Positions 8,313 to 17,230 of a stretch of DNA of 47,387 nt are shown here, piece after piece. The DNA lies in NCBI GenBank assembly GCA_044228285.1, contig JBGAVD010000010.1:1-47387 (forward strand), given 5' to 3'. Source of the DNA: JBBATK01 sp044228285 (lineage in GTDB: Bacteria; Bacteroidota; Ignavibacteria; Kapaibacteriales; NICIL-2). The first letter of the stretch is position 1; the number at the start of each line of letters is the position of its first letter. The notes under the pieces are model-generated. The model saw only the letters and a list, made by a program, of their open reading frames with translations. It was not told where the DNA came from and searched no databases. Position numbers and translations under genes: made by a program.

Positions 8313-8675
8313 TCATCGATTAGAAACATGCCACTTGACAATTCCAAACGATTGAGTACCTGCCTTAAGAACCATTGTCTCGCGTGCTTCAACTGGAAAG
8401 TCTTGACCAGCTTTCTGTCCTGAGAATTTTACTCCATAACTCAAACAGATCAGAGAATGGTCTAAGGATTCATCAATGTGCAAATCATAAATCTCATAAG
8501 ATTGGCCCTGCCAGCTGTCTGATCTCAAAAGCTTCATAAGACCGTCGCGACTCAACACTACAGCGCCATCACAGCAATAACTAAACTCAGAATTCAGACA
8601 CTGCTCAAAGTGGTCCCAATCCCGTTCTATAAAGTATAGATACACTTGATGCAAGAAAGTCTCTGGTTTTGACAT
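8313..8675 (-). CDS. NTF2-like/SnoaL-type small protein
   Basis: 120 residues; a good ribosome site (AAGGAACATC) stands before the ATG. The fold is suggested by the opening helices (FLHQVYLYFIERDWDHFEQCL), a loop with the DGAVVLSRDGLMKLL pattern, and two or three long strands ending in FGIVKWHVSNR. This is the usual shape of NTF2-like proteins (DUF4440/SnoaL), a cone-shaped pocket fold used by enzymes and binding proteins alike. The function is not predictable. It is flanked by a dispersed-repeat cluster on its upstream side. Confidence 0.65.
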   Translation of the reverse strand: MSKPETFLHQVYLYFIERDWDHFEQCLNSEFSYCCDGAVVLSRDGLMKLLRSDSWQGQSYEIYDLHIDESLDHSLICLSYGVKFSGQKAGQDFPVEARETMVLKAGTQSFGIVKWHVSNR

Positions 8676-8794
8676 GATGTTCCTTTATACTTGAGTTAGC
8701 TACTATCCGTTGACTCCACTCGAGGTCCTCCCCCCGATTCCGCCCAAGAACCTCGCCATTCGTTTCCGCCAAGGCGGTTCGCTACAACCCGGTG

Positions 8795-9045
8795 GCTGAG
8801 CGGAGTCGAAGCATGGTTGCTGAGCGGAGCCGAAGCATGGTTGCTGAGCGGAGCCGAAGCACTGACGTCAACGGTCCTTCGGCTCCGCTCAGGAACCTTT
8901 ACCATTCTTTTCCGCCAAGACTGTACTCTTCACCCGGTAGCTGAGCGGAGTCGAAGCCCTGACGTCATCGGTCCTTCGACTCCGCTCAGGAACCTACCCA
9001 TTCTTGAGTGCAACTACGAACCCGGTAGCTGAGCGAAGTCGAAGC
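8795..9045. repeat. Cluster of seven direct and inverted copies of an 18-base repeat
   Basis: GCTGAGCGGAGTCGAAGC and close variants lie at 8795-8812, 8819-8836, 8843-8860, 8940-8957 and 9028-9045. Inverted copies (CCTTCGACTCCGCTCAGG type) lie at 8876-8893 and 8973-8990, so 8843/8876 and 8940/8973 form inverted pairs able to fold into long hairpins. Conserved context words (CCGGTAGC before, GACGTCA between) show that the whole module was duplicated. A CCGCC-AA-GGCGG mini-palindrome at about 8757 precedes the cluster. The open frame crossing it on the minus strand only spells the repeat and is not a gene. Confidence 0.8.
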
Positions 9046-9048
9046 CTA

Positions 9049-9603
9049 TTACTCCTGTTGGCTTAGCGATACCGAAGCTCTCGAATCTTCAGCAGTATTC
9101 TTCCATAGAAACGCGGAGACAAGAGAGCTAAGAGCACCAATAATCATTGTCTCTACAAAGTAGAATATGCCACTCATAAGTGGTGTCTGAAGGAACTTCA
9201 TTTGTTCCGCTCCAGTTCGCAACTGCTGGATTTTCTCTGGATCCATACCGCTTTGTTGCGCTTGCAACACTTGGGAATTCATATACACTTCAAAGAACTC
9301 TGGATGTGCCGAGGTCCAAGCATATTCCATGATGCCCACAAAATGGGCGATGATGGTGCTTGCAGCAAGGCCAACGAGAAAAAGCGATTTGAGTGTTGCG
9401 TTGTCGGAATGAGTGCGACGGTGAAGACGAATGCTTAAGACTACGCCGAGAATGAGAAAGAGATATCGTGCAAACCCGAGGTACTCCAGGCGCTGCCATT
9501 GGACTGGGTCAAGTTTTGATAAATCACCTATTGCAGCGAAGACGCTGAAATGATAGAGGACAATAGCAATGCCCGCTATGAATGCGTAGAGGTATCTCTT
9601 CAT
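9049..9603 (-). CDS. DUF4199-like membrane protein
   Basis: 184 residues from the ATG at 9603 (other in-frame ATGs at 9627 and 9654). Helices: YLYAFIAGIAIVLYHFSVF near the start, YLFLILGVVLSIRL, SLFLVGLAASTIIAHFVGI and, near the end, GIFYFVETMIIGALSSLVSAFL. A charged, Met/Gln-rich loop (QVLQAQQSGMDPEKIQQLR) lies before the last helix. This layout of three or four helices with an amphipathic helical loop before a final helix and a short polar tail matches DUF4199 proteins of Bacteroidota, whose function is unknown. Its stop codon lies beside the 18-base repeat cluster. Confidence 0.72.
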   Translation of the reverse strand: MKRYLYAFIAGIAIVLYHFSVFAAIGDLSKLDPVQWQRLEYLGFARYLFLILGVVLSIRLHRRTHSDNATLKSLFLVGLAASTIIAHFVGIMEYAWTSAHPEFFEVYMNSQVLQAQQSGMDPEKIQQLRTGAEQMKFLQTPLMSGIFYFVETMIIGALSSLVSAFLWKNTAEDSRASVSLSQQE

Positions 9604-9837
9604 GAGGCGCAAGTAGGTGGAAAGCATGTTGTTGTAACGCAAAGTTACACACAAGACATTTCAACCAATCTGATCGCTTGGCTTGTCATAAGTAATTGTA
9701 GGCAAGCTGCCTGAACCTAGATGTTATACTGTTGCTCAACAGAGTGATGGTTGGCGGAGAGACTAGAAGTACGCGTGTTTCCCTCACGAGTGATCCATGT
9801 TCTTATGCGTCATAATACTTCTTGCAGTACACCGTAG

Positions 9838-11250
9838 TTATTGACGCCGCATAATTAGTCCTTGGTATCCACTCGTTGAGTTTTTAAAGCCGACGATTAC
9901 TGCTATATCGTCGTTAACCACCGCGACACTTTCAAAGGTGTTCTGAGCGTTTGTGGGTTCGTAACTCCAGGTAGATCCATCGGTGCTTCGTGCGACTGCT
10001 CCTAGAGTGCCGGCAGCTATTCCATGGTTGTTTCGAAAGTGTATGCCCTGATACTGCACCGATGGCGCACCCGTTGGTACAGAGAACCAGTTGTCTCCAT
10101 CGTCGTTAGATTGAAGAATCTGACCCATGGAAGAAGAACCATATAGTCTGAGAGCAGGACCACTTGTGATGTGATTAATATTCGCGCTGAGTGCTGCACC
10201 AGTCTTCCAAAGTGTACCACCATCTGTCGTTGAATACAGACGTTGCCCAGATCCTTCGTTTCTCACAAGCACAATTCTTTGCTGATCCCTGTACCATACT
10301 GCGCTTACATTGCTGGAGACCCATCCCTTTGTGTACGTAACGCCACGATCTACAGAGTTGTACTGGGTTAGCTGAAAATTTGAATTCGTTCCTATGTCGC
10401 ATACAGAGAAAGAATTTAGATCCCAAATGTTGAGATGACGGAAACGACCGATGAGTCCAGTAACCGGTGCCGTCCAGCTTGCTCCTCCATCGAGTGTTCT
10501 TAGCACTACGTTGTCTCCGACTGCATAACCCAAATTTGCGTCCAAGAAATCCACTTCCCATAGATCCGACGAAGATCCTGACGTAATTGTATTCCAGCTA
10601 AGACCAGCATCGGTTGTCCGAACGATTGAGCCACCGTGTCCTACTGCAACCCCAGTCGTACTGGAGGCGAAGGCAACATCATGCAAAATTGGTATCGAAG
10701 TAGAGGGACCGACAGTAGACCATGTGTCCGGATTGGGATTGTTGTCTGGTGTTACCTTAACAACAAGTTTGAACATCCGGATGTGATCAAACATAGCCTG
10801 GTCTGTGTTAACAGTAAACACATACGTACCTAGAGGCACGGAAGCGTCTGCCTGAATCTTCAATTTTGTTATGCCCGTGTCTGGGTCAACTTGCGACGGG
10901 TTAAACTCAATGAGGAGTCCTGGAGGAAGTGCATCTGGTGTTTCAATAAGCGTCCACTTTGTAGCTTCATATTGATCATATTCATCCGTTGCAGTCTTGC
11001 CGCCCAGGCTTATCTGCCAAGTACATGTTGAGTTCCGTTGAACGTCCACAGTAAAATCATCGCCAGGTTCAATGAAATGCTCGCATTCAGAATCGTTACA
11101 AGGCACCCGTCTATACTGGTACGCATCCTTGGTCGAAAAATGCACAGCCTGGTCAGTACATGAATACAGCAAGAACGCTGCAAACACAGTCGCTACGAGC
11201 TTAAATGTTCTAACACGATACCAAGCTGCGTTTAAGAATGTAGATGTCAT
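9838..11250 (-). CDS. Lipoprotein with BNR/YCF48-type beta-propeller repeats
   Basis: 470 residues from the ATG at 11250, chosen because GAGAGA precedes it and because it leads into a lipoprotein signal (FKLVATVFAAFLLYSC) with the acylated Cys about 30 residues in. Residues 60-160 look like an immunoglobulin-like or putative-Ig module (LPPGLLIEFNPSQVDPDTG). From about 190 on there are repeated blades with the signature TTDAGLSWNT, RTLDGGASWTA, STTDGGTLWKT, QSNDDGDNWFS and RSTDGSTWSYE, the YCF48/sialidase Asp-box pattern of a seven-bladed propeller. It has no T9SS tail and ends in LIMRRQ. Likely an outer-membrane or surface lipoprotein. It lies next to a second propeller protein on the same strand. 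Confidence 0.82.
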   Translation of the reverse strand: MTSTFLNAAWYRVRTFKLVATVFAAFLLYSCTDQAVHFSTKDAYQYRRVPCNDSECEHFIEPGDDFTVDVQRNSTCTWQISLGGKTATDEYDQYEATKWTLIETPDALPPGLLIEFNPSQVDPDTGITKLKIQADASVPLGTYVFTVNTDQAMFDHIRMFKLVVKVTPDNNPNPDTWSTVGPSTSIPILHDVAFASSTTGVAVGHGGSIVRTTDAGLSWNTITSGSSSDLWEVDFLDANLGYAVGDNVVLRTLDGGASWTAPVTGLIGRFRHLNIWDLNSFSVCDIGTNSNFQLTQYNSVDRGVTYTKGWVSSNVSAVWYRDQQRIVLVRNEGSGQRLYSTTDGGTLWKTGAALSANINHITSGPALRLYGSSSMGQILQSNDDGDNWFSVPTGAPSVQYQGIHFRNNHGIAAGTLGAVARSTDGSTWSYEPTNAQNTFESVAVVNDDIAVIVGFKNSTSGYQGLIMRRQ

Positions 11251-11378
11251 TGATGTCTCTCGCAAAGTTTCAACTATTCTGTCGCTGCCATGCATCGAAT
11301 AATTTGTCTGTTCTCTCGATCTGTCCGACTCTTCATTCGTGCAGTACTACCTCAAGCACCTCACTCAAAGCTCAGTTT

Positions 11379-12611
11379 TCAAAGCTCGACTATTATTGTC
11401 TTGAACAAAGAACATTGATCGGTCTGTAACGACAAGACATACACACCGCTTGGTAGCTCTTCGCTTTCCCAGTTGACTTTATAGTAGCCCGGATCCATAT
11501 ACTCGTCCTTCAGTATGCTACAACAATGACCATTCATATCAAACACGGAGAGTCGTACGGTGGAAGGTGTCATAGTCTGAAAATTCACTACTGTTCCGTG
11601 CGAACAGGTGTTGGCTACCGTACTAATATTTAGACTACACTCTTGTGCGGGCAATGTGAGCACATCATTGACAATCTCCCCAATATTACGTTTCCACACT
11701 TCTCCTGAAGTGTTAGAAAGATACATAGTTGTGCCAACGATGCCAATCGACTTTGCTCCTGCCTTTTGCGGGTAGCCTTGGCTGACATCTGTCCAACTAC
11801 CGCCAGCATCAGTCGTCATGTACACACCTTCATTGCTTGAGCCTGAGGCTGCAAAGCAACTTGCGTTGTAAGTAGTTAGGTAGGCGAAAGCTCCTGAGAC
11901 GTACCATTTCGGTATCGTGCTCCATTGCATTCCGTTATCGGTAGATACATATGCGCCTTGGTTTTGACATACAGCGATTGCTTTTGAATCATTGTAGGAC
12001 ACCGCTATAACACCATAGCTTTTAGGCAGATCAGTTGTGTTGCTTGTCCATGTTGCGCCTGCGTCGTTAGAACTATAGGTGACACCATTTTCTGCGCCGA
12101 TAACAATCTGACTTCCAGATGCTGCCATCGAAATTCCTACTATAGGCATTGCGCCGTTCATCAGAGGTGTCCAGGTTTCACCTCCATCATTGCTCTGCAC
12201 AATTCCAGATGCCAATGAAGCATAGACCTTTGATCCGTAGGCATACACAAAGCTTGCAGCCTGACCCTTTGTGATGTTGTTACGTTCTGACCAGCTATTG
12301 CCCTCGTCGGTTGAGACATAGACGCTCGACTGTGTACCGCAAATCAAACGTCCATTGCTTTGAACCAAGCCTGTCACCCATGGCACACTGATACCAGTGT
12401 TAGACTGTGTCCATGATGCGCCACCATCGGTAGAGTAGAACACACCGGCGTTCAGAGTACCAATGAGAAGGCGTGAACCAATGCTTGCGTACGAAGTAGC
12501 GTAACGATAACCAGAACCAGATGGCGTAGCCAATTTCGTCCACTGCGCTTGCAGCGAGGTCATGAATACAAAGAACCCGAGAAGGCAAAGAAGGTTGATC
12601 TTCAATCGCAT
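11379..12611 (-). CDS. Secreted BNR/YCF48-type beta-propeller protein with T9SS sorting domain
   Basis: 410 residues from the ATG at 12611, preceded by GGAGAGACA as ribosome site. Signal peptide MRLKINLLCLLGFFVFMTSL ending AQ-QW. Repeated Asp-box blades: YSTDGGASWTQ, VSTDEGNSWSE, QSNDGGETWTP, SSNDAGATWTS, VSTDNGMQWST and MTTDAGGSWTD, giving about six blades over residues 35-310. The last 80 residues form a sorting domain of T9SS type (VRLSVFDMNGHCC ... LPSGVYVLSLQ ... FKTIIVEL). Six or seven blades form a propeller, used for protein or glycan contacts. The protein should be exported through the T9SS and attached or released at the surface. The neighbouring gene (9838) is a lipoprotein relative. 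Confidence 0.85.
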   Translation of the reverse strand: MRLKINLLCLLGFFVFMTSLQAQWTKLATPSGSGYRYATSYASIGSRLLIGTLNAGVFYSTDGGASWTQSNTGISVPWVTGLVQSNGRLICGTQSSVYVSTDEGNSWSERNNITKGQAASFVYAYGSKVYASLASGIVQSNDGGETWTPLMNGAMPIVGISMAASGSQIVIGAENGVTYSSNDAGATWTSNTTDLPKSYGVIAVSYNDSKAIAVCQNQGAYVSTDNGMQWSTIPKWYVSGAFAYLTTYNASCFAASGSSNEGVYMTTDAGGSWTDVSQGYPQKAGAKSIGIVGTTMYLSNTSGEVWKRNIGEIVNDVLTLPAQECSLNISTVANTCSHGTVVNFQTMTPSTVRLSVFDMNGHCCSILKDEYMDPGYYKVNWESEELPSGVYVLSLQTDQCSLFKTIIVEL

Positions 12612-13045
12612 TGTCTCTCCTGAAAGTAGAAGTGAATAGAATTTTGAATTGCTGCAGTTCATATTCACTACCGTGCATGCTGATTCGCACAAGCAGTGAC
12701 TCAAAGTATTTCGAACCCGACGCCTATCCCCTATCTCCCCAACATAAACTCAGCGGCCCGATATTTTTGGAGTAAAATAGGAAATTCACTAATTATAAGT
12801 CGTTATTTTATGAGGGGATAGCGGATGCTGACATCTTCTTTTTGAGCTTCATAGCTGTGAAAAGAGCTGGTAACTCGACTCGGGATGAAAGTCGTTGGGG
12901 GGGTAGACTGGGACGTAGAATCATCGTTACTCAGTGCATGCTGAATAACTTCCGTGTAAGCTGTGAAGCGCAGATGAAGCTTGGAAGGAGGACCCTTTCT
13001 TGAGGGAATTCAAACGGTTCGAGTAACAACTCATGTCCCTCCCCC
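12612..13045. other. Intergenic stretch without a recognisable gene
   Basis: I find no convincing frame here. The sequence includes an AT-rich section (12765-12815), compatible with a promoter for the propeller gene to the left, and a run of seven or eight G around 12900. A 67-codon plus-strand frame that begins at 12981 runs antisense into the SRPBCC gene and is a shadow of its acidic segment. Confidence 0.45.
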
Positions 13046-13495
13046 TCAAGGCTGCTCACAAACCAACTTCAGCATCACCAATACCGGATTGTCTTCTGCA
13101 TCTTCTGATTCTTCCTCCTGGCCTTCGGCCAGATCTGCATCATCCTCATCCGCGCGTGGGTCAAGCTGCACGATCTCAAGTTGAGTTTGACCTTCTTCTT
13201 CGCTGAGAAGGTACTGCATGGTGAAGTAGTTTTCAGGACGATCCTCCAAGCCTGGTCGGGGTGCAAAGAGGGTGTAGACGAGTCTCTGTGCGTCTATGAA
13301 CTCCTCTACCGTACCCCATTGCACAAAAACTTGTCCTTCCCACTCTGTGCGAAAACGTATTGGTGTTCCTACTTCCCAACTTGTTGTGAGCTCTGAACCG
13401 TATTGCCACAGATTTACTAACTCAGGTTTTGTAAGTGCGGTCCAGACTTTTTGCGCAGGAGCGCTTATGAGTATGCGAGAGACTGTACGTTTCAT
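13046..13495 (-). CDS. SRPBCC/AHSA1-type protein with acidic insertion
   Basis: 149 residues from the ATG at 13495. The start MKRTVSRILISAPAQKVWTALTKPE is the classical AHSA1 opening and WGTVEEFIDAQRLVYTL the central strands. An unusual segment of about 20 residues before the last helix is almost purely acidic (ADEDDADLAEGQEEESEDAE), then the short helix NPVLVMLKLVCEQP closes the domain. The usual closing helix of the family starts with a GW motif, which is not seen here, so the C-terminus diverges. It is a distant relative of the SRPBCC protein at 6755. Confidence 0.85.
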   Translation of the reverse strand: MKRTVSRILISAPAQKVWTALTKPELVNLWQYGSELTTSWEVGTPIRFRTEWEGQVFVQWGTVEEFIDAQRLVYTLFAPRPGLEDRPENYFTMQYLLSEEEGQTQLEIVQLDPRADEDDADLAEGQEEESEDAEDNPVLVMLKLVCEQP

Positions 13496-13708
13496 GGTTG
13501 TATTGATAATCGATATATGTGCGAAAGCAACATGCATCCTGTCTTTCGTGCAAAGCGATTCCTAAGCGTCAGTGATCAGATCTCAAGCAACAACGCGCGT
13601 ACCTCGCTTTGTATTTATTCTCCATCATTTCAGGGAAATGACGCGCATGAATGCAGAGGGTTGCAACTGTGCTCCTCTATGAGATACACACAAAGGGTCT
13701 CGAGCTGT

Positions 13709-13721
13709 GCAGCGAAGCTGC
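13709..13721. repeat. Intergenic GAA-triloop hairpin
   Basis: GCAGC-GAA-GCTGC, a perfect 5-bp stem with GAA loop, lies between two minus-strand genes. It contains the heptamer GCGAAGC, known as an exceptionally stable DNA mini-hairpin. Similar stem-GAA-stem elements recur through the window (see the findings). Confidence 0.5.
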
Positions 13722-13765
13722 GCGCGTATGAAAAAAACTACCTGACGATAGTGGTGTGCGAAGCA

Positions 13766-15340
13766 CTAGGTGGTGCTGCATTCGTAGTCGAGGACTTCCA
13801 GTGTTTTGTCGTAGAAGGCTTTGGCTCGTTCTGGACTGCTACCAATGCAGACAAGACCAAGCTTTCCGAACTCTGAGAGCGCTCCGATGATGTGGAACAT
13901 GACACCTTCTTGCGCAGCGCCGTCGTACATCAAACCATGGAACATGGCGATATCGATGAGGTCTGGCGGTGTAAGACCGATGTAGCGCTCGCTGGAGACG
14001 TTGTCGGATGCAAAGTAGAAACGTGAGTTGCCGCTGGCGGTGATGTACTCACCGCTGTCTGCATGGTACTTTCCGTCGGTGAGAAACTGTAACATCAAGA
14101 ATGGATGGGTGGTGCCGCCTTTACGTAAGTTGATTTCGATGGCGTAGTTTTTCCATTCGCCGTCGGCTTGCTTGACCGACATAAAATCAATGGCGAAGCG
14201 ACCCATCGCGCCTTTGGCTGCTAAGGCACTTGCTACTTTACGTCCGTCCGCCGCTAGTGCGGAACTATAGGCTTTATCTGCCGGGAACACCGCACCAATA
14301 AAGACTTGTCCGTCATCGCCACCTAAGAGCTGATCATGGGTACTTGCTACTTCTACCTGACCGGTTGGCGAGATAACGCACTGCACAGATGGCGACATCT
14401 TCACTTCACCATCAAGGAACTCCTCCACAATTCCTCCCATCTCATCGAACTTTTTAAAGAACAGTTCTTGACTTACAGTCTTCGCAACAGGCTTGAGCTG
14501 ACTCATAAGCGAGCTTGCTAGCTGGGCTTCTAGGTCATCGTTGATCTGCAGGTCTGCAGGATAGCTGTACATGGCATTGCCGTCTCCGCTGAAGCCATCG
14601 TTCATCTTCACGACAGCCTTGGGCATTGATGGATACTTGCGTTTGAGTACTGCGAGGCAGCGAACAATGTCTTCTTTTGTGTGCAAATCCTCAAAGCCAT
14701 CGGGTAAGTGCAATCCACACTCATGAAATGTTTTGCGTGCGCCTGACTTCGATCCTTCATAGAATTTGTCAGGATCCGTACCAAAGAGGGGAATCTCCAG
14801 CTGAACCGCTAGAGTCTTTTCGAGCTCCGTGATATTGTAGCAGGTTAAGTGCGTTGAACTCTTGTCGGTGATTTGATCTTTAATGCGCTGCACCAAGCGA
14901 GGACGATCCAGGATTTTCTGTGTGAGAGTTTTTGTTGAGGCGTCGTAGCAGCTCAGCATTGTGAGACGTTGCCGAGCGTGATAACCAGTAACCCCTTGCA
15001 GCAAGTGCAAGTAATAATCGATGATCATATCAGACACAGGTACACTAGTAATGTAGACAACCTTTGTGCGCGGCATACGCAGCATCATAAGCAGACATAG
15101 CAAGCGTTCTTCATAGTGCAACGCTCCCTTAATGCTCGCAAGAATCTCGGTATCAAGGGTCAGCGAAGGTAGGATGATCACCGTTCGAGGCTCATGTGGG
15201 TCAGGAAAAATGCGCTCTACTTGTGTTATCATTCCCTGCTGAATCTGCGCGAACAACGCGCGTTCCTCATCGGAACCGGCGCGAACGACGTTGGAGGGAG
15301 CTACAAAGGTTTTTGGACCTGGTGTGAAACGTGTATCCAT
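13766..15340 (-). CDS. PGM1-type ATP-grasp peptide ligase-like protein
   Basis: 524 residues. The N-terminal 180 residues (TVIILPSLTLDTEILASIKG, YEERLLCLLMMLRMPRTKVV, VPVSDMIIDYYLHLLQGV) form the pre-ATP-grasp region typical of PGM1-related proteins. The ATP-grasp core follows: a Lys strand AVVKMNDGFSGDGNA at about 240-255 (the Gly-rich loop), EEFLDGEVKMSPSV, and the metal-binding end FAIDFMSVK ... YAIEINLRKGGTTHP with Glu and Asn as likely Mg ligands. The C-terminal extension resembles the PGM1 C-terminal domain. PGM1 of the pheganomycin pathway joins an N-terminal nonproteinogenic amino acid to a ribosomal peptide; many relatives have no known substrate. No precursor peptide or pathway gene is evident next to it. 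Confidence 0.88.
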   Translation of the reverse strand: MDTRFTPGPKTFVAPSNVVRAGSDEERALFAQIQQGMITQVERIFPDPHEPRTVIILPSLTLDTEILASIKGALHYEERLLCLLMMLRMPRTKVVYITSVPVSDMIIDYYLHLLQGVTGYHARQRLTMLSCYDASTKTLTQKILDRPRLVQRIKDQITDKSSTHLTCYNITELEKTLAVQLEIPLFGTDPDKFYEGSKSGARKTFHECGLHLPDGFEDLHTKEDIVRCLAVLKRKYPSMPKAVVKMNDGFSGDGNAMYSYPADLQINDDLEAQLASSLMSQLKPVAKTVSQELFFKKFDEMGGIVEEFLDGEVKMSPSVQCVISPTGQVEVASTHDQLLGGDDGQVFIGAVFPADKAYSSALAADGRKVASALAAKGAMGRFAIDFMSVKQADGEWKNYAIEINLRKGGTTHPFLMLQFLTDGKYHADSGEYITASGNSRFYFASDNVSSERYIGLTPPDLIDIAMFHGLMYDGAAQEGVMFHIIGALSEFGKLGLVCIGSSPERAKAFYDKTLEVLDYECSTT

Positions 15341-15688
15341 AGTGCACTGAAAAAGAAGTGTTGAGAATCGTTTTTTTCGCAGACCTCAATATACTACCAC
15401 AAGCCGCTTAGGCGTGTGCGTGTGCAGATTGTTAGGCTTCAGCACCACCATTCCGTCCCAGCCTTTGAGAGTACCAGCAGCTTCAAAACAAGCAGATAAG
15501 CACAAAGATTAGCTATTTCGTTAAAGTTGTGCAGCGATTGTTTCCTTTTGATAATCGATGTTTTACTAGAGCAGTCTGTGAACGCTGAAAGAGTGACCAC
15601 GAGCCTGCTTCAGCACACACCGTTCAACTGCACTTGCACTATCTTGCGATCCAAGAGCAGCGTCTTTCACCTTTTCTACGAATTCTCC
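15341..15688. other. Divergent intergenic region
   Basis: This stretch separates the minus-strand ATP-grasp gene from the plus-strand T9SS/OmpA pair and must hold two divergent promoters. The frame of the downstream gene is open through part of it (from 15527), but the peptide it would encode before 15689 is unlike a signal peptide. No repeat or clear dyad was noticed. Confidence 0.4.
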
Positions 15689-17152
15689 GTGCGAAACACA
15701 CTCTACCTTCTCTTTGTGATGGCCTTGTATTCCTGCAACGTCATTGCGCAGGCTCAGACGATTCAGGTGTTTGATTCAACGATTGCGCTCACACCAAATC
15801 TGCAGGCAGCAGTTCTTAAAGCACCCTTCGAGATTTCCGCCATTTCGCTTTCAGTCAAGATCGTTGACTTCCGCAAAGTTGCTGTTGGTACAACCAAAGA
15901 CAGCATAGTAACCGCTATAATTCGAAACACATCGCAATCATCTGCAAGAGTTGACTCTATCGTATTTGTTGGCAATGATGCTGCGAACTTTTCCGTATTG
16001 GCTCAGACTTTTCCCTTCATAATCGATGCACAGTCTTCACACACTCTGACGTTGAGATTCAAGCCACTCACGGTTGGTCTCAAAGACTCACCAATGCGCG
16101 TTCATGCCCAAGGGGAACGCTTTCTGGGCGCTGCAACGGGAGAGGGTGTTAATCCCGTCTTGGATCTGGTCAATCCCATCATCGATTTTGGATTGGTTTC
16201 CATTGGACAGTGGAAGGATACACTAGCAGTAGTAGCTGTCAAGAACGTTGGAACATCACCGATAGAGATTCGAAGGACTTGGCATGGTGGTCCCGACTCG
16301 CTTTCTTTCTCAACTCTTCAAGGCGCGGGTCCCTATACTCTCAAGCCAGGCGAGAGCGCAAGAATGAGCCTGCGCTTTCAACCGCGCTTTGTAGGTAGAA
16401 CAAACGGAACTTTAATTTTCCAGCACAGTGGCCCAGGATCACCTTCTGTGCTTCAATTGTATGGTATCGGAGTTGGGCTGAATGTAGGACTGTCCGACGA
16501 TTCAGCAGCTGTGGGCGAGCACAGAAACATAACACTGCGCTTACTGGATTCACTCCCATCACAACCTTCGGCAATGAAGTTTGTAGCGCACATCAGTAGT
16601 CCCGTTGCAAACTATTTCCCTTCCAATGTCAACAATCTTCAGATCGATGAAAACGGAATACAATTCGACGTTGAAGGCGATTGGAATGGTCTCACCCATC
16701 ATCTCGGCTCCTTCGATGTTGAAGCAGTGATGGCAAGTGTTGTAAGCACTCCACTCTTTCTGGAATCATTCCGCTGGCTTGACTCGACTGGCAATCCGCT
16801 ACCCTACCAATCATCTCGCAAGGATGGTTCTTTCACTTTGCTCGATCTCTGTGAAGCTGGAGGCAAGCGACTCGTCAATGCGAACGGTGCCATCACTATG
16901 TCCATGGTACAGCCTAATCCCATACTGAATGATGGTGCAAGCATCGACATTCAAACATCTGAAGATTCACCAACACTCATTGAGCTCGTTGATGCGGACG
17001 GACAATTCGTCCGCAGCTTTGTTGATGCTGTACTTCAACCAGGCACTCATCGAATCTCGCTCAACTTTCATTCTATTCCTGACGGCTTCTACATTCTACG
17101 CATGCGCACCAGCACTGAGGTGCGAACACAGTCGCTGCTGCTTGTACGCTAG
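15689..17152 (+). CDS. T9SS-secreted protein with two ASH domains and a cohesin-like module
   Basis: The frame opens with an ATG at 15527, but a GTG at 15689 begins a clean signal peptide (VRNTLYLLFVMALYSCNVIAQAQ), so I prefer that start (487 residues). The mature part holds two immunoglobulin-like ASH/choice-of-anchor-D repeats (VDFRKVAVGTTKDSIV and IDFGLVSIGQWKDTLAV each open one; FKPLTVG and FQPRFVG close them). A cohesin-like stretch follows, then a motif LLDLCEAGGKRLV and a T9SS sorting domain (VQPNPILNDGASI ... IPDGFYILRMR). The partner OmpA gene starts 78 bases after the stop. A protein of the same final architecture precedes the second OmpA gene (33314-34252). Likely surface-exposed. 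Confidence 0.82.
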   Translation: MRNTLYLLFVMALYSCNVIAQAQTIQVFDSTIALTPNLQAAVLKAPFEISAISLSVKIVDFRKVAVGTTKDSIVTAIIRNTSQSSARVDSIVFVGNDAANFSVLAQTFPFIIDAQSSHTLTLRFKPLTVGLKDSPMRVHAQGERFLGAATGEGVNPVLDLVNPIIDFGLVSIGQWKDTLAVVAVKNVGTSPIEIRRTWHGGPDSLSFSTLQGAGPYTLKPGESARMSLRFQPRFVGRTNGTLIFQHSGPGSPSVLQLYGIGVGLNVGLSDDSAAVGEHRNITLRLLDSLPSQPSAMKFVAHISSPVANYFPSNVNNLQIDENGIQFDVEGDWNGLTHHLGSFDVEAVMASVVSTPLFLESFRWLDSTGNPLPYQSSRKDGSFTLLDLCEAGGKRLVNANGAITMSMVQPNPILNDGASIDIQTSEDSPTLIELVDADGQFVRSFVDAVLQPGTHRISLNFHSIPDGFYILRMRTSTEVRTQSLLLVR

Positions 17153-17230
17153 TGTTCGAAGTAGACAAAAACTGGCTTTGCCCTTGATACAAGCTGCGAT
17201 TAATGCCGTCAGTCTGCGGAACCTCTCATC

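Noticed and set aside
8696..8905. 69-codon minus-strand frame
   Set aside because: It reads the 18-base repeat cluster (ASAPLSNHAS repeated) and has no domain or credible start signal.
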